Positions 14,011 through 23,735 of a stretch of 64,000 nt of DNA are shown piece by piece. The stretch spans positions 4,216,337-4,280,336 of the forward strand of contig NZ_CP075169.1 of NCBI RefSeq assembly GCF_016865525.2. The letters are read 5' to 3'. Positions within the stretch are counted from its first letter, which is position 1. Each line of letters starts with the position of its first letter. The position numbers and the translations under genes are program-made. A model generated the notes under the pieces. The model was not told where the DNA came from and did not search any database. It was given only the letters and a program-made list of their open reading frames with translations. The stretch is from Sodalis ligni (GTDB lineage Bacteria > Pseudomonadota > Gammaproteobacteria > Enterobacterales > Enterobacteriaceae).

Positions 14011-15711
14011 ATGCCTACATATTCATTTCTCATCAAGGGCCGGGCTAAATCTGAAAAGAAAAGCCTGTTCTGCTGGTTCGAAAGCAAATCTGATTCCCGC
14101 GCCGAGCGGGAAATTATGAATATCTTGGAAGATGCCGACATTGCCACCGGCCGCGGTGCTGATTATCAGTTGCCGGTCCGTATTGATTTTCCGGTTTTCG
14201 ATGACCTCCCAGTTGAGTATTCACTCGATGAAACGTGGTTCGATCGATACGACTTAGCTGAGGACGGTCGCACCTGCCGTAAAATTATGGTAATGCCGGC
14301 GGCACCAGCGGTATCGGCAGTACCCACGGTTAACGACGCGCCTTCTGTACCGGAGGTGCCGGCATTCGCTCAAAACATGGCAGTGCCGCAGGATGAATCC
14401 AGCGCGCCGGCCGCCAGCCGCCATATTGTCACGATCACCGCACAAGATGCGACTTTTGTTCAGCGCGTGCTCGGCGCGTGGCTCTACGGGGCGTTCACTG
14501 AAATACACACCGATCAGTGTGTGGCTATTACCAGCCTGCAGCACGACATGGAAGCCACATATCCGCAAAATGTTTTGTTGGCGTTAAAAAACATCCCTCA
14601 ATTGCTGCACTGTTTCCCTGAGACAATTTTCGATCTGGTAGATGCCATAAAAACAGTCTGGCCAGCAAGCGATAAATCGCCAGAGCTCGCCCATCTATTG
14701 TCGTTCGCTACTGAATGGGTAAACTCGCACAATAACGCTCATGAACTAAATACGGGGAAAGTGCCCACTCGCGACGATATCACCGCGCGCTGGATTGAAA
14801 AGCAAAAAACCACAGCACCTGTAACGCCTGCGTATCCTGCCGCGCCGGTGCCCGCAGCGCCCAAACTGGACCGGCCAGCCGGGTTCCCGTTCACGCTCGA
14901 CTCGCTGGATATTGAGATCGCCTGCGCCCTGTTGCCGATGGATTTTGATATCCACGAAATTCCGGGGCCGATTGCGCGCCGCGCTAAAGAAATGGTAGCC
15001 AATCGCGAGGAACCGTGGCGGCAATGGAGCCAGAAATTGCGCAAAGTCGATGGCATTCTCGATCACTCGAGAGAAACTATTTTCTCGCTGATCCGCGACG
15101 CTGTTCCAGACGTTCATCTAATGCCTGGATCTCATCAGGCATGGATTGATTACCGATTAAGTACAGAGTCCGCCATCAACGAAGTCAGCAATAGCGTGAA
15201 TACCTTGCTGGATAGCCCTGTTTTCACCACCGACGGGCCGGCTGCACAGCCGGAGGTCAAAAACCTGGGCGACGGTAAATTTTCCGTTGACGGTTTGGCA
15301 GAGCCAGAACGCGAAGGCCCCTTCTATCTGAAAAACCCGAGCACCGGGAAATGCCGCCAGATTTATAACCAGGTCAATCTGCGCACCCTACTTGCAATGG
15401 GCTATATCGAGATCACTTTTGAGGAATACCTCGATGTGTCGTTTACCGGTGAGGTAGAAGAGATTGAGAGCGCCCCTAATGCGGAGAACACCGGCAATGT
15501 GCAGATGGAAAAGACGGATAGTCCTGAAGGCGAAAATGGCTTTCAATTGCCGGCTGGCGAAAGTAATGATGCGCAGCAGGAAGTGCCGGCCCTCCCCCTG
15601 ATCGCGCTGGACAATCTTGAGCACCGGATCGCCCTGGTTGAAAAGAAACTGGCGTACCTGGGCAATATCGGCATCGAGTTTCAGCACATCGAGCTGGAGT
15701 CGTTCGAATGA
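14011..15711 (+). CDS. RecE (exonuclease VIII) N-terminal-like protein lacking the nuclease domain
   Basis: A 566-residue protein. Residues 52-84 (QLPVRIDFPVFDDLPVEYSLDETWFDRYDL) resemble the N-terminus of E. coli Rac RecE (FPVVNDLPAEG..FTWSERYQL). Roughly 290-395 (LDIEIACALLPMDFDIHEI ... REEPWRQWSQKLRKVDGILDHSRETI) matches the second conserved RecE N-region. No PD-(D/E)xK exonuclease domain follows; the end holds FYLKNPSTGKCRQIYNQVN and a coiled coil. It sits in the recE position of the operon. Role unknown; it may regulate or replace RecE partner functions. Confidence 0.75.
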   Translation: MPTYSFLIKGRAKSEKKSLFCWFESKSDSRAEREIMNILEDADIATGRGADYQLPVRIDFPVFDDLPVEYSLDETWFDRYDLAEDGRTCRKIMVMPAAPAVSAVPTVNDAPSVPEVPAFAQNMAVPQDESSAPAASRHIVTITAQDATFVQRVLGAWLYGAFTEIHTDQCVAITSLQHDMEATYPQNVLLALKNIPQLLHCFPETIFDLVDAIKTVWPASDKSPELAHLLSFATEWVNSHNNAHELNTGKVPTRDDITARWIEKQKTTAPVTPAYPAAPVPAAPKLDRPAGFPFTLDSLDIEIACALLPMDFDIHEIPGPIARRAKEMVANREEPWRQWSQKLRKVDGILDHSRETIFSLIRDAVPDVHLMPGSHQAWIDYRLSTESAINEVSNSVNTLLDSPVFTTDGPAAQPEVKNLGDGKFSVDGLAEPEREGPFYLKNPSTGKCRQIYNQVNLRTLLAMGYIEITFEEYLDVSFTGEVEEIESAPNAENTGNVQMEKTDSPEGENGFQLPAGESNDAQQEVPALPLIALDNLEHRIALVEKKLAYLGNIGIEFQHIELESFE

Positions 15712-15959
15712 AATTAATCATCCGTGACACCAAGTCACCTCTCGCCCGGCGCGCATGCCGGGCGGCGCTGGCCGAACACCACGACAAGTTCGGCAATTAC
15801 GGTCTGCAGAAGGTCCATACGGAATATCGCGTGGAGGTGGACGGCATGATCATCACCGTCGAGGTTGTTAATCGCTATGCCAGCTACGTGGCCACCGCGC
15901 GGAATGGATTCCGCCGGCTGCGCAACCTGCCGGGCCAGGCATTCATGGGGGCGTTATGA
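15708..15959 (+). CDS. DUF4060-like small phage protein
   Basis: An 83-residue basic protein. LARRACRAALAEHHDKFGNYGLQ, EYRVEVDGMIITVEVVNRY and ATARNGFRRLRNLPGQ fit the DUF4060 family seen next to recE-like genes in enteric prophages. ATGA overlap with the RecE-like gene and 4-nt overlap with the next. Unknown function. Confidence 0.7.
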   Translation: MKLIIRDTKSPLARRACRAALAEHHDKFGNYGLQKVHTEYRVEVDGMIITVEVVNRYASYVATARNGFRRLRNLPGQAFMGAL

Positions 15960-17215
15960 GAAAAACTTTAACTCCAGAAGAAATTGAAAAATTACGCACT
16001 GGTGCAAAATGGGATTGCACTTTTGGACGAGTGACGATGACCAAATTACTCGACCACATCGACTCCCTGGATAACGCAGACAAAATCCAAGTGAGGGCCA
16101 TCGATAATTTGAAGGCGAAAATTGATGGCCTAGAGGTTGAACTCGCACACCGAAATACGCCGTCGGGTGACCCTGTGGGGTACTTTGCATATAGCGAAGA
16201 TGGCGGCTATGAGGAATTCGCTACTCAAGAAGAGGCTATAGCGTGCGCCAAAGGCGATATCGATACCGCTCGCGGGGATTCTTGCGATGGCTGGCCTGAC
16301 AGCGTTAACTCCATTGTCTGGGGTGTCGTCATGCAGCGCGCCACGCAAACCGGGCTGCGTGAAAAAGACGATAACGATAATGTGGCGACTTATATTACTG
16401 AGGTTTGTGATTATGATCTGCTCCCGGCCATCACTTCGACCCCGCAGCCGATTAACGCAACGCACGACCTGAACGTGCATGAAAAAATGCGGCTGATTGA
16501 ATTCGCTGAGAAATATATTCAGCGGCAAAGCACAATAATGTCAAAACTGCCGACAGACATCTGCCAGGAAAAATTGATCGGCATTGCCCTGGAGGCACTG
16601 AATGCGCCGCCAGCACCAGCCACCGGCATTAACGCAAACCACAGCGACCCCGATTTATCGCCCGGTGATTATTCCGTAAATATCAGCACCAAGGGCGGCG
16701 CGGTGATCATAAATGGAGCGCCTGTAGCATCTGTCTTGCTGGATACCGCCAAGATTCTCGATACCCCATTCCTTGAAGGTGATTCGATTTATTGGCAATT
16801 GGTGACCGGATTGGTCGACCAAGAAAATGAGCAAAGAGAGATATTCGCCGCTGAAATAGTTAGGGCCATTATCAATGCCGCTGGTATGCAACCGGTTAGC
16901 GCGGTGCCCGTTGTTTTCACCCCAATTCTCACTGAACTCGAACGCGCCATGCGTAAATTCCCCACATGGCCGACTGATCCCATCCATGCAAGCAAAATTC
17001 TTGATGAGGAAGTTGGAGAGCTGAGCAAGGCGGTTTTGCAGGCTACTTATGAGCCGCACAAATCCGGACCTGCAGAAGTTAGGGCCGAGGCGATTCAGGC
17101 TGCAGCAATGGCTATTCGGTTTATCGCCAGCCTGCATAAGTACCAATATGTCCCATCGGCGCAGCATGAACAGCCGGCATTAGCCAACGGCGATAAGGCG
17201 GTGGACCATGTGTAA
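15956..17215 (+). CDS. Multidomain phage protein with MazG-like NTP pyrophosphohydrolase domain
   Basis: A 419-residue protein built of modules: coiled coil (35-68); a FAY-DGG domain (76-155) homologous to the standalone 90-aa protein at 10575; a helical part (172-216) typical of lambdoid Ead-type proteins; and a C-terminal MazG-like domain (about 322-392), with E351-E352-x-x-E355 (LDEEVGELSKAV) and the second helix EVRAEAIQAAAMAIR. MazG-type enzymes hydrolyse NTPs to NMPs and can lower (p)ppGpp or clean nucleotide pools. Such mosaic proteins are common in phage early operons. Confidence 0.72.
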   Translation: MRKTLTPEEIEKLRTGAKWDCTFGRVTMTKLLDHIDSLDNADKIQVRAIDNLKAKIDGLEVELAHRNTPSGDPVGYFAYSEDGGYEEFATQEEAIACAKGDIDTARGDSCDGWPDSVNSIVWGVVMQRATQTGLREKDDNDNVATYITEVCDYDLLPAITSTPQPINATHDLNVHEKMRLIEFAEKYIQRQSTIMSKLPTDICQEKLIGIALEALNAPPAPATGINANHSDPDLSPGDYSVNISTKGGAVIINGAPVASVLLDTAKILDTPFLEGDSIYWQLVTGLVDQENEQREIFAAEIVRAIINAAGMQPVSAVPVVFTPILTELERAMRKFPTWPTDPIHASKILDEEVGELSKAVLQATYEPHKSGPAEVRAEAIQAAAMAIRFIASLHKYQYVPSAQHEQPALANGDKAVDHV

Positions 17216-18083
17216 GCAAAAGCTGATTGGGCAGTGTCAAGGTGTTATCGCTTTCTTTGAAGCGCATGTTGCATTGAGTACAGAACAACAATTCTTACTT
17301 GATGTAACTCGCGTCGCCCTCGCCTCGCTGACGGCTGAGTCCTATACATATCTCGGCGCGAACGTAGCTGAGCGTTTGGAAAGCATGGCTGATGATCAGC
17401 GCCCTGGTTCGGAGGCTCAAAGAGATTTGCGAGCAGCTGCGACAGCCTGGCGCAAGCATATTGATAGCCAGGGCATTCGCCCCGTCGAATGGGGTGCGCC
17501 AAAAACCGTCCGCCAATTAATTCAGCAATTGCAAACTCTGGATCCTGACCTGGAACCGGTCGCGCTGTTGCGCATGCCGGCAGATTTCCGAGACGGACAT
17601 GCCTATCGGCAGATCCCGATTTTGATTTCGTTTGAAAAAGTGGACGGACCGTGGCTGGCCCCATACAAGGGTGATGGCCGAAAAGTTTTGGCGTTCTGGT
17701 CCAAACCCGATCCGCGCGATGTTGGCGAACAGGGTGAGTTACTCACTACACCGCCCACAGCAAGCCGGGTGCCGGATCGCTTGCTGCTGAATAATATGGC
17801 CTACATTGCGGCTTACAGTATTCAGGAAATGGATCATTGGAAGCGGGATCGCCTCCTCTCCTGGGCTGACGCCATTATTGAACGTGCCAAACACACTTGT
17901 GCCACGGCGCCAGCAGCAAGCCGGATTCCGGATGATTTAAGCGAAGGTGCAAGGCAGTTTATTTTTGACTGGTTGGATGGCTGTGCTGATGCGTGCAGGG
18001 AAAATGATCCTGACGTAGGGATATTTCCTAACTATGAAGTGGCTGACGAAATTGATGCATTCCGCTCACAGATGGAGGGCTAG
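17208..18083 (+). CDS. Phage early protein of unknown function
   Basis: A 291-residue mosaic protein. The N-terminus (1-90) is helical. Residues about 102-165 (TVRQLIQQLQTLDPDLEPVALLRMP ... FEKVDGPW) form a compact unit. Two similar linkers (PTASRVPDRL, PAASRIPDDL) precede helical segments, suggesting assembly from Ead/Ea22-like modules. An 8-nt overlap with the MazG-like gene indicates coupling. No catalytic motif seen. Confidence 0.6.
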   Translation: MCKQKLIGQCQGVIAFFEAHVALSTEQQFLLDVTRVALASLTAESYTYLGANVAERLESMADDQRPGSEAQRDLRAAATAWRKHIDSQGIRPVEWGAPKTVRQLIQQLQTLDPDLEPVALLRMPADFRDGHAYRQIPILISFEKVDGPWLAPYKGDGRKVLAFWSKPDPRDVGEQGELLTTPPTASRVPDRLLLNNMAYIAAYSIQEMDHWKRDRLLSWADAIIERAKHTCATAPAASRIPDDLSEGARQFIFDWLDGCADACRENDPDVGIFPNYEVADEIDAFRSQMEG

Positions 18084-18087
18084 ACCA

Positions 18088-18438
18088 ATGTCTGAAACCA
18101 ATATTGAACGCATCCAGCCAGTAAAGCCGCAGCGTGATGCGTGCGGGTGGTGGACTCACCCAGACTTTCCCGAACCAGCGGATGGCAATGAATATCCCCT
18201 GCCTGGTGAGTTCGAAGCATGGTTAGAGGCAAATGGTGTCGAATGCTCCGCCCGGCTGATGGACGAGGAGGTTGAACCGGGTAGCCCTGAGTCCCTGGCG
18301 TGGGAAAACTTGGACTGTGATTGCGCCGCCTGGAGCCCACAATCGCCGGAGGGCGAAGGCTGGTTCCTTGTGTCTATCCACGACACCGAAGACGGGCCGT
18401 GCGCTGTCTGGCTGCGCCGTAAGGACGGTGACGCATGA
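18088..18438 (+). CDS. Small phage protein, W/C/E-rich
   Basis: A 116-residue acidic protein from ATG 18088 (MSETNIERIQPVKP), preceded by GGAGG 10 nt upstream; the longer frame from 18034 overlaps the previous gene needlessly. Features DACGWWTHPDFPEP and AWSPQSPEGEGWFLVSIHDTEDGPCAVWLRR, typical of small lambdoid early proteins between recE and int. Unknown function; ATGA overlap with the next gene. Confidence 0.6.
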   Translation: MSETNIERIQPVKPQRDACGWWTHPDFPEPADGNEYPLPGEFEAWLEANGVECSARLMDEEVEPGSPESLAWENLDCDCAAWSPQSPEGEGWFLVSIHDTEDGPCAVWLRRKDGDA

Positions 18439-18680
18439 TTAAGCGCCCATCATTGAAAAAACTCCAAGCCGAATGCGATCGCTTCAATGCAGCGGTGCCG
18501 GTAGGCAGCAAGGTTCTCGTTCAGCTCGACAATCACGATGAACCCATGGAAACGACGACGCGATCGGCTGCTGAAGTGCTGAGTGGCCATTCCGCTGTCG
18601 TGTGGCTCGATGGTGTGCGCGGTTGTTATTTGCTGTCACGCATTAAGCCGGTTGCCAGCAGCGCGGAGGTCAGTTCATGA
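18435..18680 (+). CDS. Small phage protein, unknown
   Basis: An 81-residue protein (MIKRPSLKKLQAECDRFNAA ... VGSKVLVQLDNHDEPMETTTRSAAEVLSGHSAVVWLDGVRGCYLLSRIKPV). It looks like a small beta-barrel adaptor: a G-S-K-V-x-V strand, then the A-x-V-L-x-G-H-x-A-V-V-W-L-x-G pattern. ATGA overlaps on both sides. No known function. Confidence 0.6.
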   Translation: MIKRPSLKKLQAECDRFNAAVPVGSKVLVQLDNHDEPMETTTRSAAEVLSGHSAVVWLDGVRGCYLLSRIKPVASSAEVSS

Positions 18681-19015
18681 AAGAGAACAAAGACGATTTG
18701 GTTATAAACATTGCGAACGGGGATTCGCTGTTTGAGAGGGGTGTTAGACCAGGGTGGTTCATTAAAACCTGGGGCTGTTCGATCTGGTTTGAAGTGCAAA
18801 ATGTCTGGGACAACATGGCAGTCGCTGCGAGTCGAGATCCACACGACAAAACGGACATTTACATGAGTGGACGCTTGATGAACAGCATCGTTCAAGCCAG
18901 CAAAATTCCGACTAATTGCGAGTGGATACGTTTGAATCGAGAGAAGGGTTTTTTCGACAAATTCCACCCAACCGATGGTCCAGTCATCAAATTTACCAGC
19001 GCGGAGGGTGAATGA
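18677..19015 (+). CDS. Small phage protein, unknown
   Basis: A 112-residue protein with four Trp in the first 45 residues (RPGWFIKTWGCSIWFEVQNVWDN) and a charged C-terminus. AT-richer than its neighbours. Coupled by ATGA overlap on both sides. No recognised domain or membrane segment. Confidence 0.55.
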   Translation: MKENKDDLVINIANGDSLFERGVRPGWFIKTWGCSIWFEVQNVWDNMAVAASRDPHDKTDIYMSGRLMNSIVQASKIPTNCEWIRLNREKGFFDKFHPTDGPVIKFTSAEGE

Positions 19016-19428
19016 TGGCGAAATCTCTTAAAAAGCCACGTGTTCAATTCGCCTGGCGCGAATGCCGCGTTGAGTTGGTGGCTAAGGCCAAACGCGCGGA
19101 TGGCGCAATCCTGCCAGAGGGATTGCAAGGTGTCGTCGTCGGCTCCGGCCGAGGGTTTACGGTGCAGTTTGATGCCTGTCCCCATTGCGGCGTGTCACTG
19201 CAGATGTCGCACGTCCGCCCTGAAGGCCTGAATATCCTGGCGATGCCAGAGGCAGAACCGGCGCCAATGGTTTGCACCTGCATCAAATGCGGCTGCACGG
19301 ATGACCATGCCTGCGTCGATGAAAATGGCGTTGCATGCCATTGGGTGAAAGTAGACCGTGCCGCCGGCACCGGCATCTGTTCGCAGTGCGCGCCCGAATG
19401 GGTAGAAAAATTGGCGGAGGACATATAG
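19012..19428 (+). CDS. Phage zinc-ribbon-like protein
   Basis: A 138-residue protein. Cys pairs at CPHCG, and C-x-C-x2-C-x-C then C in VCTCIKCGCTDDHAC, followed by CHW and a final CSQC, suggest two metal sites. The second half (CGCTDDHACVDENGVACHWVKVD..GICSQC) matches a motif found in many prophage proteins of unknown function. An alternate ATG is at 19015. Confidence 0.62.
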   Translation: MMAKSLKKPRVQFAWRECRVELVAKAKRADGAILPEGLQGVVVGSGRGFTVQFDACPHCGVSLQMSHVRPEGLNILAMPEAEPAPMVCTCIKCGCTDDHACVDENGVACHWVKVDRAAGTGICSQCAPEWVEKLAEDI

Positions 19429-19430
19429 CC

Positions 19431-19814
19431 ATGGCTAAAAATATTCACATCGGTTTATCACCGCTTACCGGGACTATTTTTGCTGGTACAGCAAAACCCA
19501 TGAAGGGCGGCCCGGCCGGCGCCATGCAGTTTACTGGTGAGAAGGTCGATGTTACCGATCTCGCTCTCGGCGCTGTAGCGCAAAAACTCGCCATGGAGGG
19601 CGGGGTAGCCAGTTTTACCATGGTGGATGGCCGTACCTTGCAACTGCGAGCTGAGTACATAGCGAAACCAGCCGCGCCCATTGTGCGCCGCTGCCCGCGC
19701 TGCGGCTCATCGCTGGTAACAACCGAACGGCGCCCAAACGGCAATTCAACATGCGACCAGGGCCATATATTCCCGACGGCAAGCGCGAATGGTGGTAGCC
19801 ATGGCAAAAACTAA
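19431..19814 (+). CDS. Phage protein, DUF7446-like with C-terminal zinc ribbon
   Basis: A 127-residue protein from ATG 19431, 2 nt after the preceding stop codon. The N-terminal domain (IHIGLSPLTGTIFAGTAKPM ... DVTDLALGAVAQKL) resembles small proteins of several phages with the SPLTxTIxAG pattern. The C-terminal 35 residues carry CPRCGSS and a C-x3-H pair (CDQGH), a zinc-ribbon. Role unknown. Confidence 0.6.
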   Translation: MAKNIHIGLSPLTGTIFAGTAKPMKGGPAGAMQFTGEKVDVTDLALGAVAQKLAMEGGVASFTMVDGRTLQLRAEYIAKPAAPIVRRCPRCGSSLVTTERRPNGNSTCDQGHIFPTASANGGSHGKN

Positions 19815-19998
19815 AACGCATACGGGCGTTGTGGTGCGCAGCACTGGCAAATACCAGGTGAAATTGAGCATGACCCCCACGACCTGGGCGGTTTCCTCTC
19901 ACGAATATTATTACCGGGAAACCGGAATTCGCGGTGGAGGGATGGGTGGCCGGGCCCGGTTATTGCTCGACAGCATTAAGCAAATTTCTAAAGGCTGA
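19801..19998 (+). CDS. Small basic phage protein
   Basis: A 65-residue protein beginning MAKTKTHTGVVVRSTGKYQVKL and ending GGRARLLLDSIKQISKG; basic and Gly-rich. An upstream in-frame ATG at 19789 is possible. It overlaps the end of the previous gene by 14 nt. No family recognised. Confidence 0.5.
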   Translation: MAKTKTHTGVVVRSTGKYQVKLSMTPTTWAVSSHEYYYRETGIRGGGMGGRARLLLDSIKQISKG

Positions 19999-20053
19999 TT
20001 TCACAAAATCAATATTGCGCCGGCGACATTAGCCGCCGGTAGCGAGGTGATGC

Positions 20054-20269
20054 ATGACTGAACAAACCGATGAACTATTGCCAGGCTCATTGATCGATAT
20101 GAAATTCATCACTCGCGATTCAGGGATGACATTTCAGTGGTTTTATCGCATGATTAAGAAAAATGAATTCCCTGCCCCAATTAAGCTTGGCCGATCCTCC
20201 AAATGGTATTATGGCGAATATTCGCAATGGAAATCTGACCGGGCTAAAAGATCTCGCAATGCGCCATGA
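20054..20269 (+). CDS. AlpA-family regulator / excisionase
   Basis: A 71-residue AlpA-type winged helix: LIDMKFITRDSGMTFQWFYRMIKKNEFPAPIKLGRSSKWYYGEYSQW. The pattern x-x-R/K-E-F-P-x-P-I-K-L-G-R-x-x-x-W defines this family. In lambdoid/Rac-like prophages such a gene is directly before the integrase and acts as excisionase or activator of int. Here no integrase follows: the next 280 nt carry only a GGGGTA(C/T)-type repeated motif (20280-20299) and then a yedK fragment. Confidence 0.85.
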   Translation: MTEQTDELLPGSLIDMKFITRDSGMTFQWFYRMIKKNEFPAPIKLGRSSKWYYGEYSQWKSDRAKRSRNAP

Positions 20270-20557
20270 AATTTCAATCGGGGTACATTTGGGGTATCCT
20301 CGAAAACCAATCCTCTCTGAATCCCCGTTATAACAGCATTTCTACGGATAAATATGATGTCTGTCGGGGACACCACTGATAGCTCAACTGGCATCTACCC
20401 ACATCAACTTTTACCCTTCAACCACCCGCTACACCTGAAAACGAACTCATCCCCGGCCAATCATCTAACTCTTCCCGCCTCATATCGTTGATCACATACG
20501 TAACCATTCCCCAGCAGACCCCTATACTTCAGTTATACGTTTTACAAAGACGACACC

Positions 20558-20740
20558 ATGTGCCGCCGATCCGCTCAATTTGAAACACGCGAGGAATACC
20601 TCGAATTCCTGAACGCAGGCGTTGAAGTCGCTGGCGCACTGGATGGAGATCCTATCGGCAGGTACAACGTCGCGCCAGGCACTCGCGTTCTGCTGCTGAA
20701 CCAGCGCTAAGACAAGCTGTATCTGGATACCGTTACATTG
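20558..20740 (+). pseudogene. yedK: yedK (SRAP / HMCES-type) 5' fragment
   Basis: Reads MCRRSAQFETREEYLEFLNA then GDPIGRYNVAPGTRVLLLNQR, closely matching the first 50 residues of E. coli YedK, the SRAP protein that crosslinks to abasic sites via Cys2. A TAA interrupts at 20708. DKLYLDTV continues the homology for a few codons, then it is lost; the rest of the about 220-residue protein is absent. The third residue is R where the family has G (MCGR). Probably a remnant of a host gene cut at the prophage or island boundary. Confidence 0.82.
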
Positions 20741-20800
20741 ATGTTGATTCCATGCAATAGCTTATAATATTGTCTAGATTGCCCATTGAGCAAAGACGAA

Positions 20801-20828
20801 ATTAAGAGCCCCGCGCAGGGTCCTTAAT
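20801..20828. terminator. Hairpin ATTAAG...CTTAAT
   Basis: Inverted repeat ATTAAG/CTTAAT flanking a GC-rich inner stem (GCCCC...GGG). It lies beyond the 3' end of the decayed minus-strand tailspike and could terminate it. The rest of 20741-21059 is AT-rich with no gene visible. Confidence 0.45.
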
Positions 20829-21059
20829 TTATATTATTCACCTGAAGACGATGCATTTTTGCTATAGTTGTAGAAGTTTTAATCAAATCATATGCAGTAT
20901 CTGCATATACACTATTCACAACAAATTTACTAAATTAATTTGATCCTCATAAGAAGCGTCAGAATAATATTCTCCAACATTATTGACTGACGCCATCATT
21001 CATCTTTGCAATGATTTAATTTCATCTTTCATTAAATTTATAAGTCATTTTAATCTCCA

Positions 21060-23735
21060 TTATGAAGTTATTGCTGTTGAACCGACTGTACCAGAGCTTA
21101 ACCATTGCGTACCATCCCAAACAATACCGATAATTCCACTTGCAGTAGGCAATAGATAATTCACAACATCTCCTTTATGGGGTAGATAAAAGTTGATAAA
21201 TTTGCCACTTTATTATAATCAGTGGAAGGATTTCCCACAATCCAACCATTGTTTTAATATTGATTGGTCCTTTACATGCACCCCAACTTACCATTGGTGC
21301 AGTAGTTGAGTCAGAACGATTGTTATTAATATCGCATATTTCTAATAATGCCGAAATTAAACGAAGACCAAATGTAGTTGCATTATTGTTAATAACATTA
21401 TGTGTAATGCTACCAAACCGACTTGGATTATTAAAGCATGCTATAAAATTATAATGAGCAGTTAACCCTGCGGCAGCAATATCTTGATTTCTATAAACAA
21501 CATTATATGATATTTCAAAATTTTGTAAAGAATTCATATAAATAGGATGACCCCTCCCACCATAAATGAATCCGGTAATGCTGCCCATGTATTCCCATTT
21601 AATTGCGCATGAAGTTGGCCGCCTAAAGTGACTGACCCAACATTGTGAAATACATTAGAATTAAATGTTATGCTTTTAATTTGACCATTGAAGTTAATTG
21701 TAAAGGGACCAGAATATTGATTATTATCAACGTTCCATAGGTTACCACCACTATCATTGGTGCCGAGTTGCATTGCTGTAGTGCCAAGATTTATGAACGT
21801 ATTATTAGTCATTCTCAACACATCAGTATTAGTAATTCTTATATGTCCAGTAGTATTAACCATATCGGCATTAAATGTTATTGTATTACCAACAAATTCA
21901 GTCAAATAAATTGTATTTGTTGTTAATTGATCACATAGAGTTGCTTGATCAAACAGATTAAATCTACAATTGGTTATTCTATTATGTCCTTTAGAATTTA
22001 CAATAGCATGGGCATGCCTACATGTAATTGTTGCTCCATCCATAATAAATATTGAATTTGGATAATTACCACTAAAAGAACCATTAGCAACGGTAGAATC
22101 TTGAAAATAATAACCTCCTTGTGGATTTATTTTATAAGAACATTCAGCTTTATCAAAATTCCACCTTGTACGAACATATTTGACGCATTTATTAATGGCA
22201 AATAACAATTAGTAGACATACAATTCAACACTTTAACACTTGTAGTATTTTCACTTTTATACCTAGAACGTATCCAGACACAGACACATTTTCAAATGTA
22301 ACATATTGGGTTGTATCAGCATCTTTTAATAACAGGCCAGAAGGATCAGTTACAGTAGTTATTCCAGGGGTACTTTGGAATTAGTATTTACTCCCATTGG
22401 ATATTCTGCATAACATCCTATATATCCTACTAAAGTTCCATTAATAACAGCTCCTGTTTCAGGAGAAACAATAGAAGGATCACAGATATACACTTTCGTA
22501 TTTATAAATTGTGAATTTTGCACTTTACCATTAGCACATCCCCACATGAAACAACCACTGCCAAATGAATCGGATTTTAATGTATTAGTAAGACGATTAA
22601 TTAATTCATTAGCCGCAACATCTTTAACCAATACATTATCAACATAGGGGCCATTACAATTTCGGAAACGTAATGCATTTCCCCAACAATTTTGAAATGT
22701 ACAATTACGTACAATAGGGTAAAACTCCCCATATATCTAACATAGTAGTGCCACAACTATAAGGGGTTGGGTGAGGCCCAACACCCATTGTTGCATAAGT
22801 ATTACCGCCTTTATTAGCCTGATTTGAATAATCAAAGGTAAACCCTCAATAATGAATGAAGGAAATAATCACCTCGTCCATAACCTGTGGGATCAGCACC
22901 AAAAATAGTAAGGCGGTCTCACTTGAATAGTTAGTGGTTGTAATATCTATCGGTATTGGATCTACATTTTCCCAAATTATTTTACATCCATAACCTGTAA
23001 TTGTAAATGAAGGACCATTCATTGCTGTAGTAGCATATCTCATTGTTCCTAAATTAACAGTCCCTTTCGGAAAAATAAGGGTTCCACCGTTTGTTATAAT
23101 ATAATCAAAAGCGGCTTTTACATATATCCCCTATCTACCCCATCACCGGTGACTCCAAACCATGTTGCATTTACTGCTGATTTTACTGCCCTCCTCCAGA
23201 TATAATCATCGTTTACCCTAAAATAGTACCTCCGTCGTCATCCGATGTTGCGTCGGCCGTATAAATAAGTTCTCCACCACCACATTCCAGTCCGGGAAAA
23301 TAGGATGCAAGAGATATTCTGGTACCCGATGTCGATGTTGTTACTCTTAAAGTTGCAACACTGTCTACCTGGCCAATAAAAGATAACCCTGTAGTTGATG
23401 CTAAATTAAGTGCCAATGCTGCGGAGTCATTAACAACCCAAGCCCCGGAGCGATAGATTTTATAAACGTTATCCGTTGTGCTGAAAACTCATCTCCTTCG
23501 ATTGCCGCTGCGGGGTCCGTTGCGCTTGGAGCCAAATTATGCACTATTCTGGCTTCATCTGCCGTAAATCGCTCCTCTACCGTGCCGATGCTGGTATTGA
23601 CTAACGTTCCCCGCTAGATGATGACAGTTCCGTTGACAACGCGCCAATAGCAGCTGTTAATTCTTCTTGAGTAACGAGATCACTGTATTCTTCAGATGTC
23701 GGGATCACACCGGTGACTGATATCGATGTTGGCAT
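21060..23735 (-). pseudogene. Decayed phage tailspike / right-handed beta-helix protein (leftward)
   Basis: Starts at ATG 23735 (MPTSISVTGVIPTSEEYSDL) and ends at TAA 21060 after YLLPTASGIIGIVWDGTQWL. In between, coding stretches in all three frames (23213-23416, 22846-23043, 22359-22631, 21534-22208, 21175-21588) can be joined only through several frameshifts and stops. NATWFGVTGDG and many I/V-N-x-N/F-x-G repeats point to a pectate-lyase-like beta-helix of phage tailspikes that bind or cut host polysaccharide. Original length about 890 aa. AT-rich (far below neighbours), so acquired and then lost. Confidence 0.75.

Noticed and set aside
20209..20394. 61-aa minus-strand frame as an integrase remnant
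   Set aside because: No tyrosine-recombinase motifs (R..H-x-x-R..Y) are present and it is antisense to the AlpA gene.
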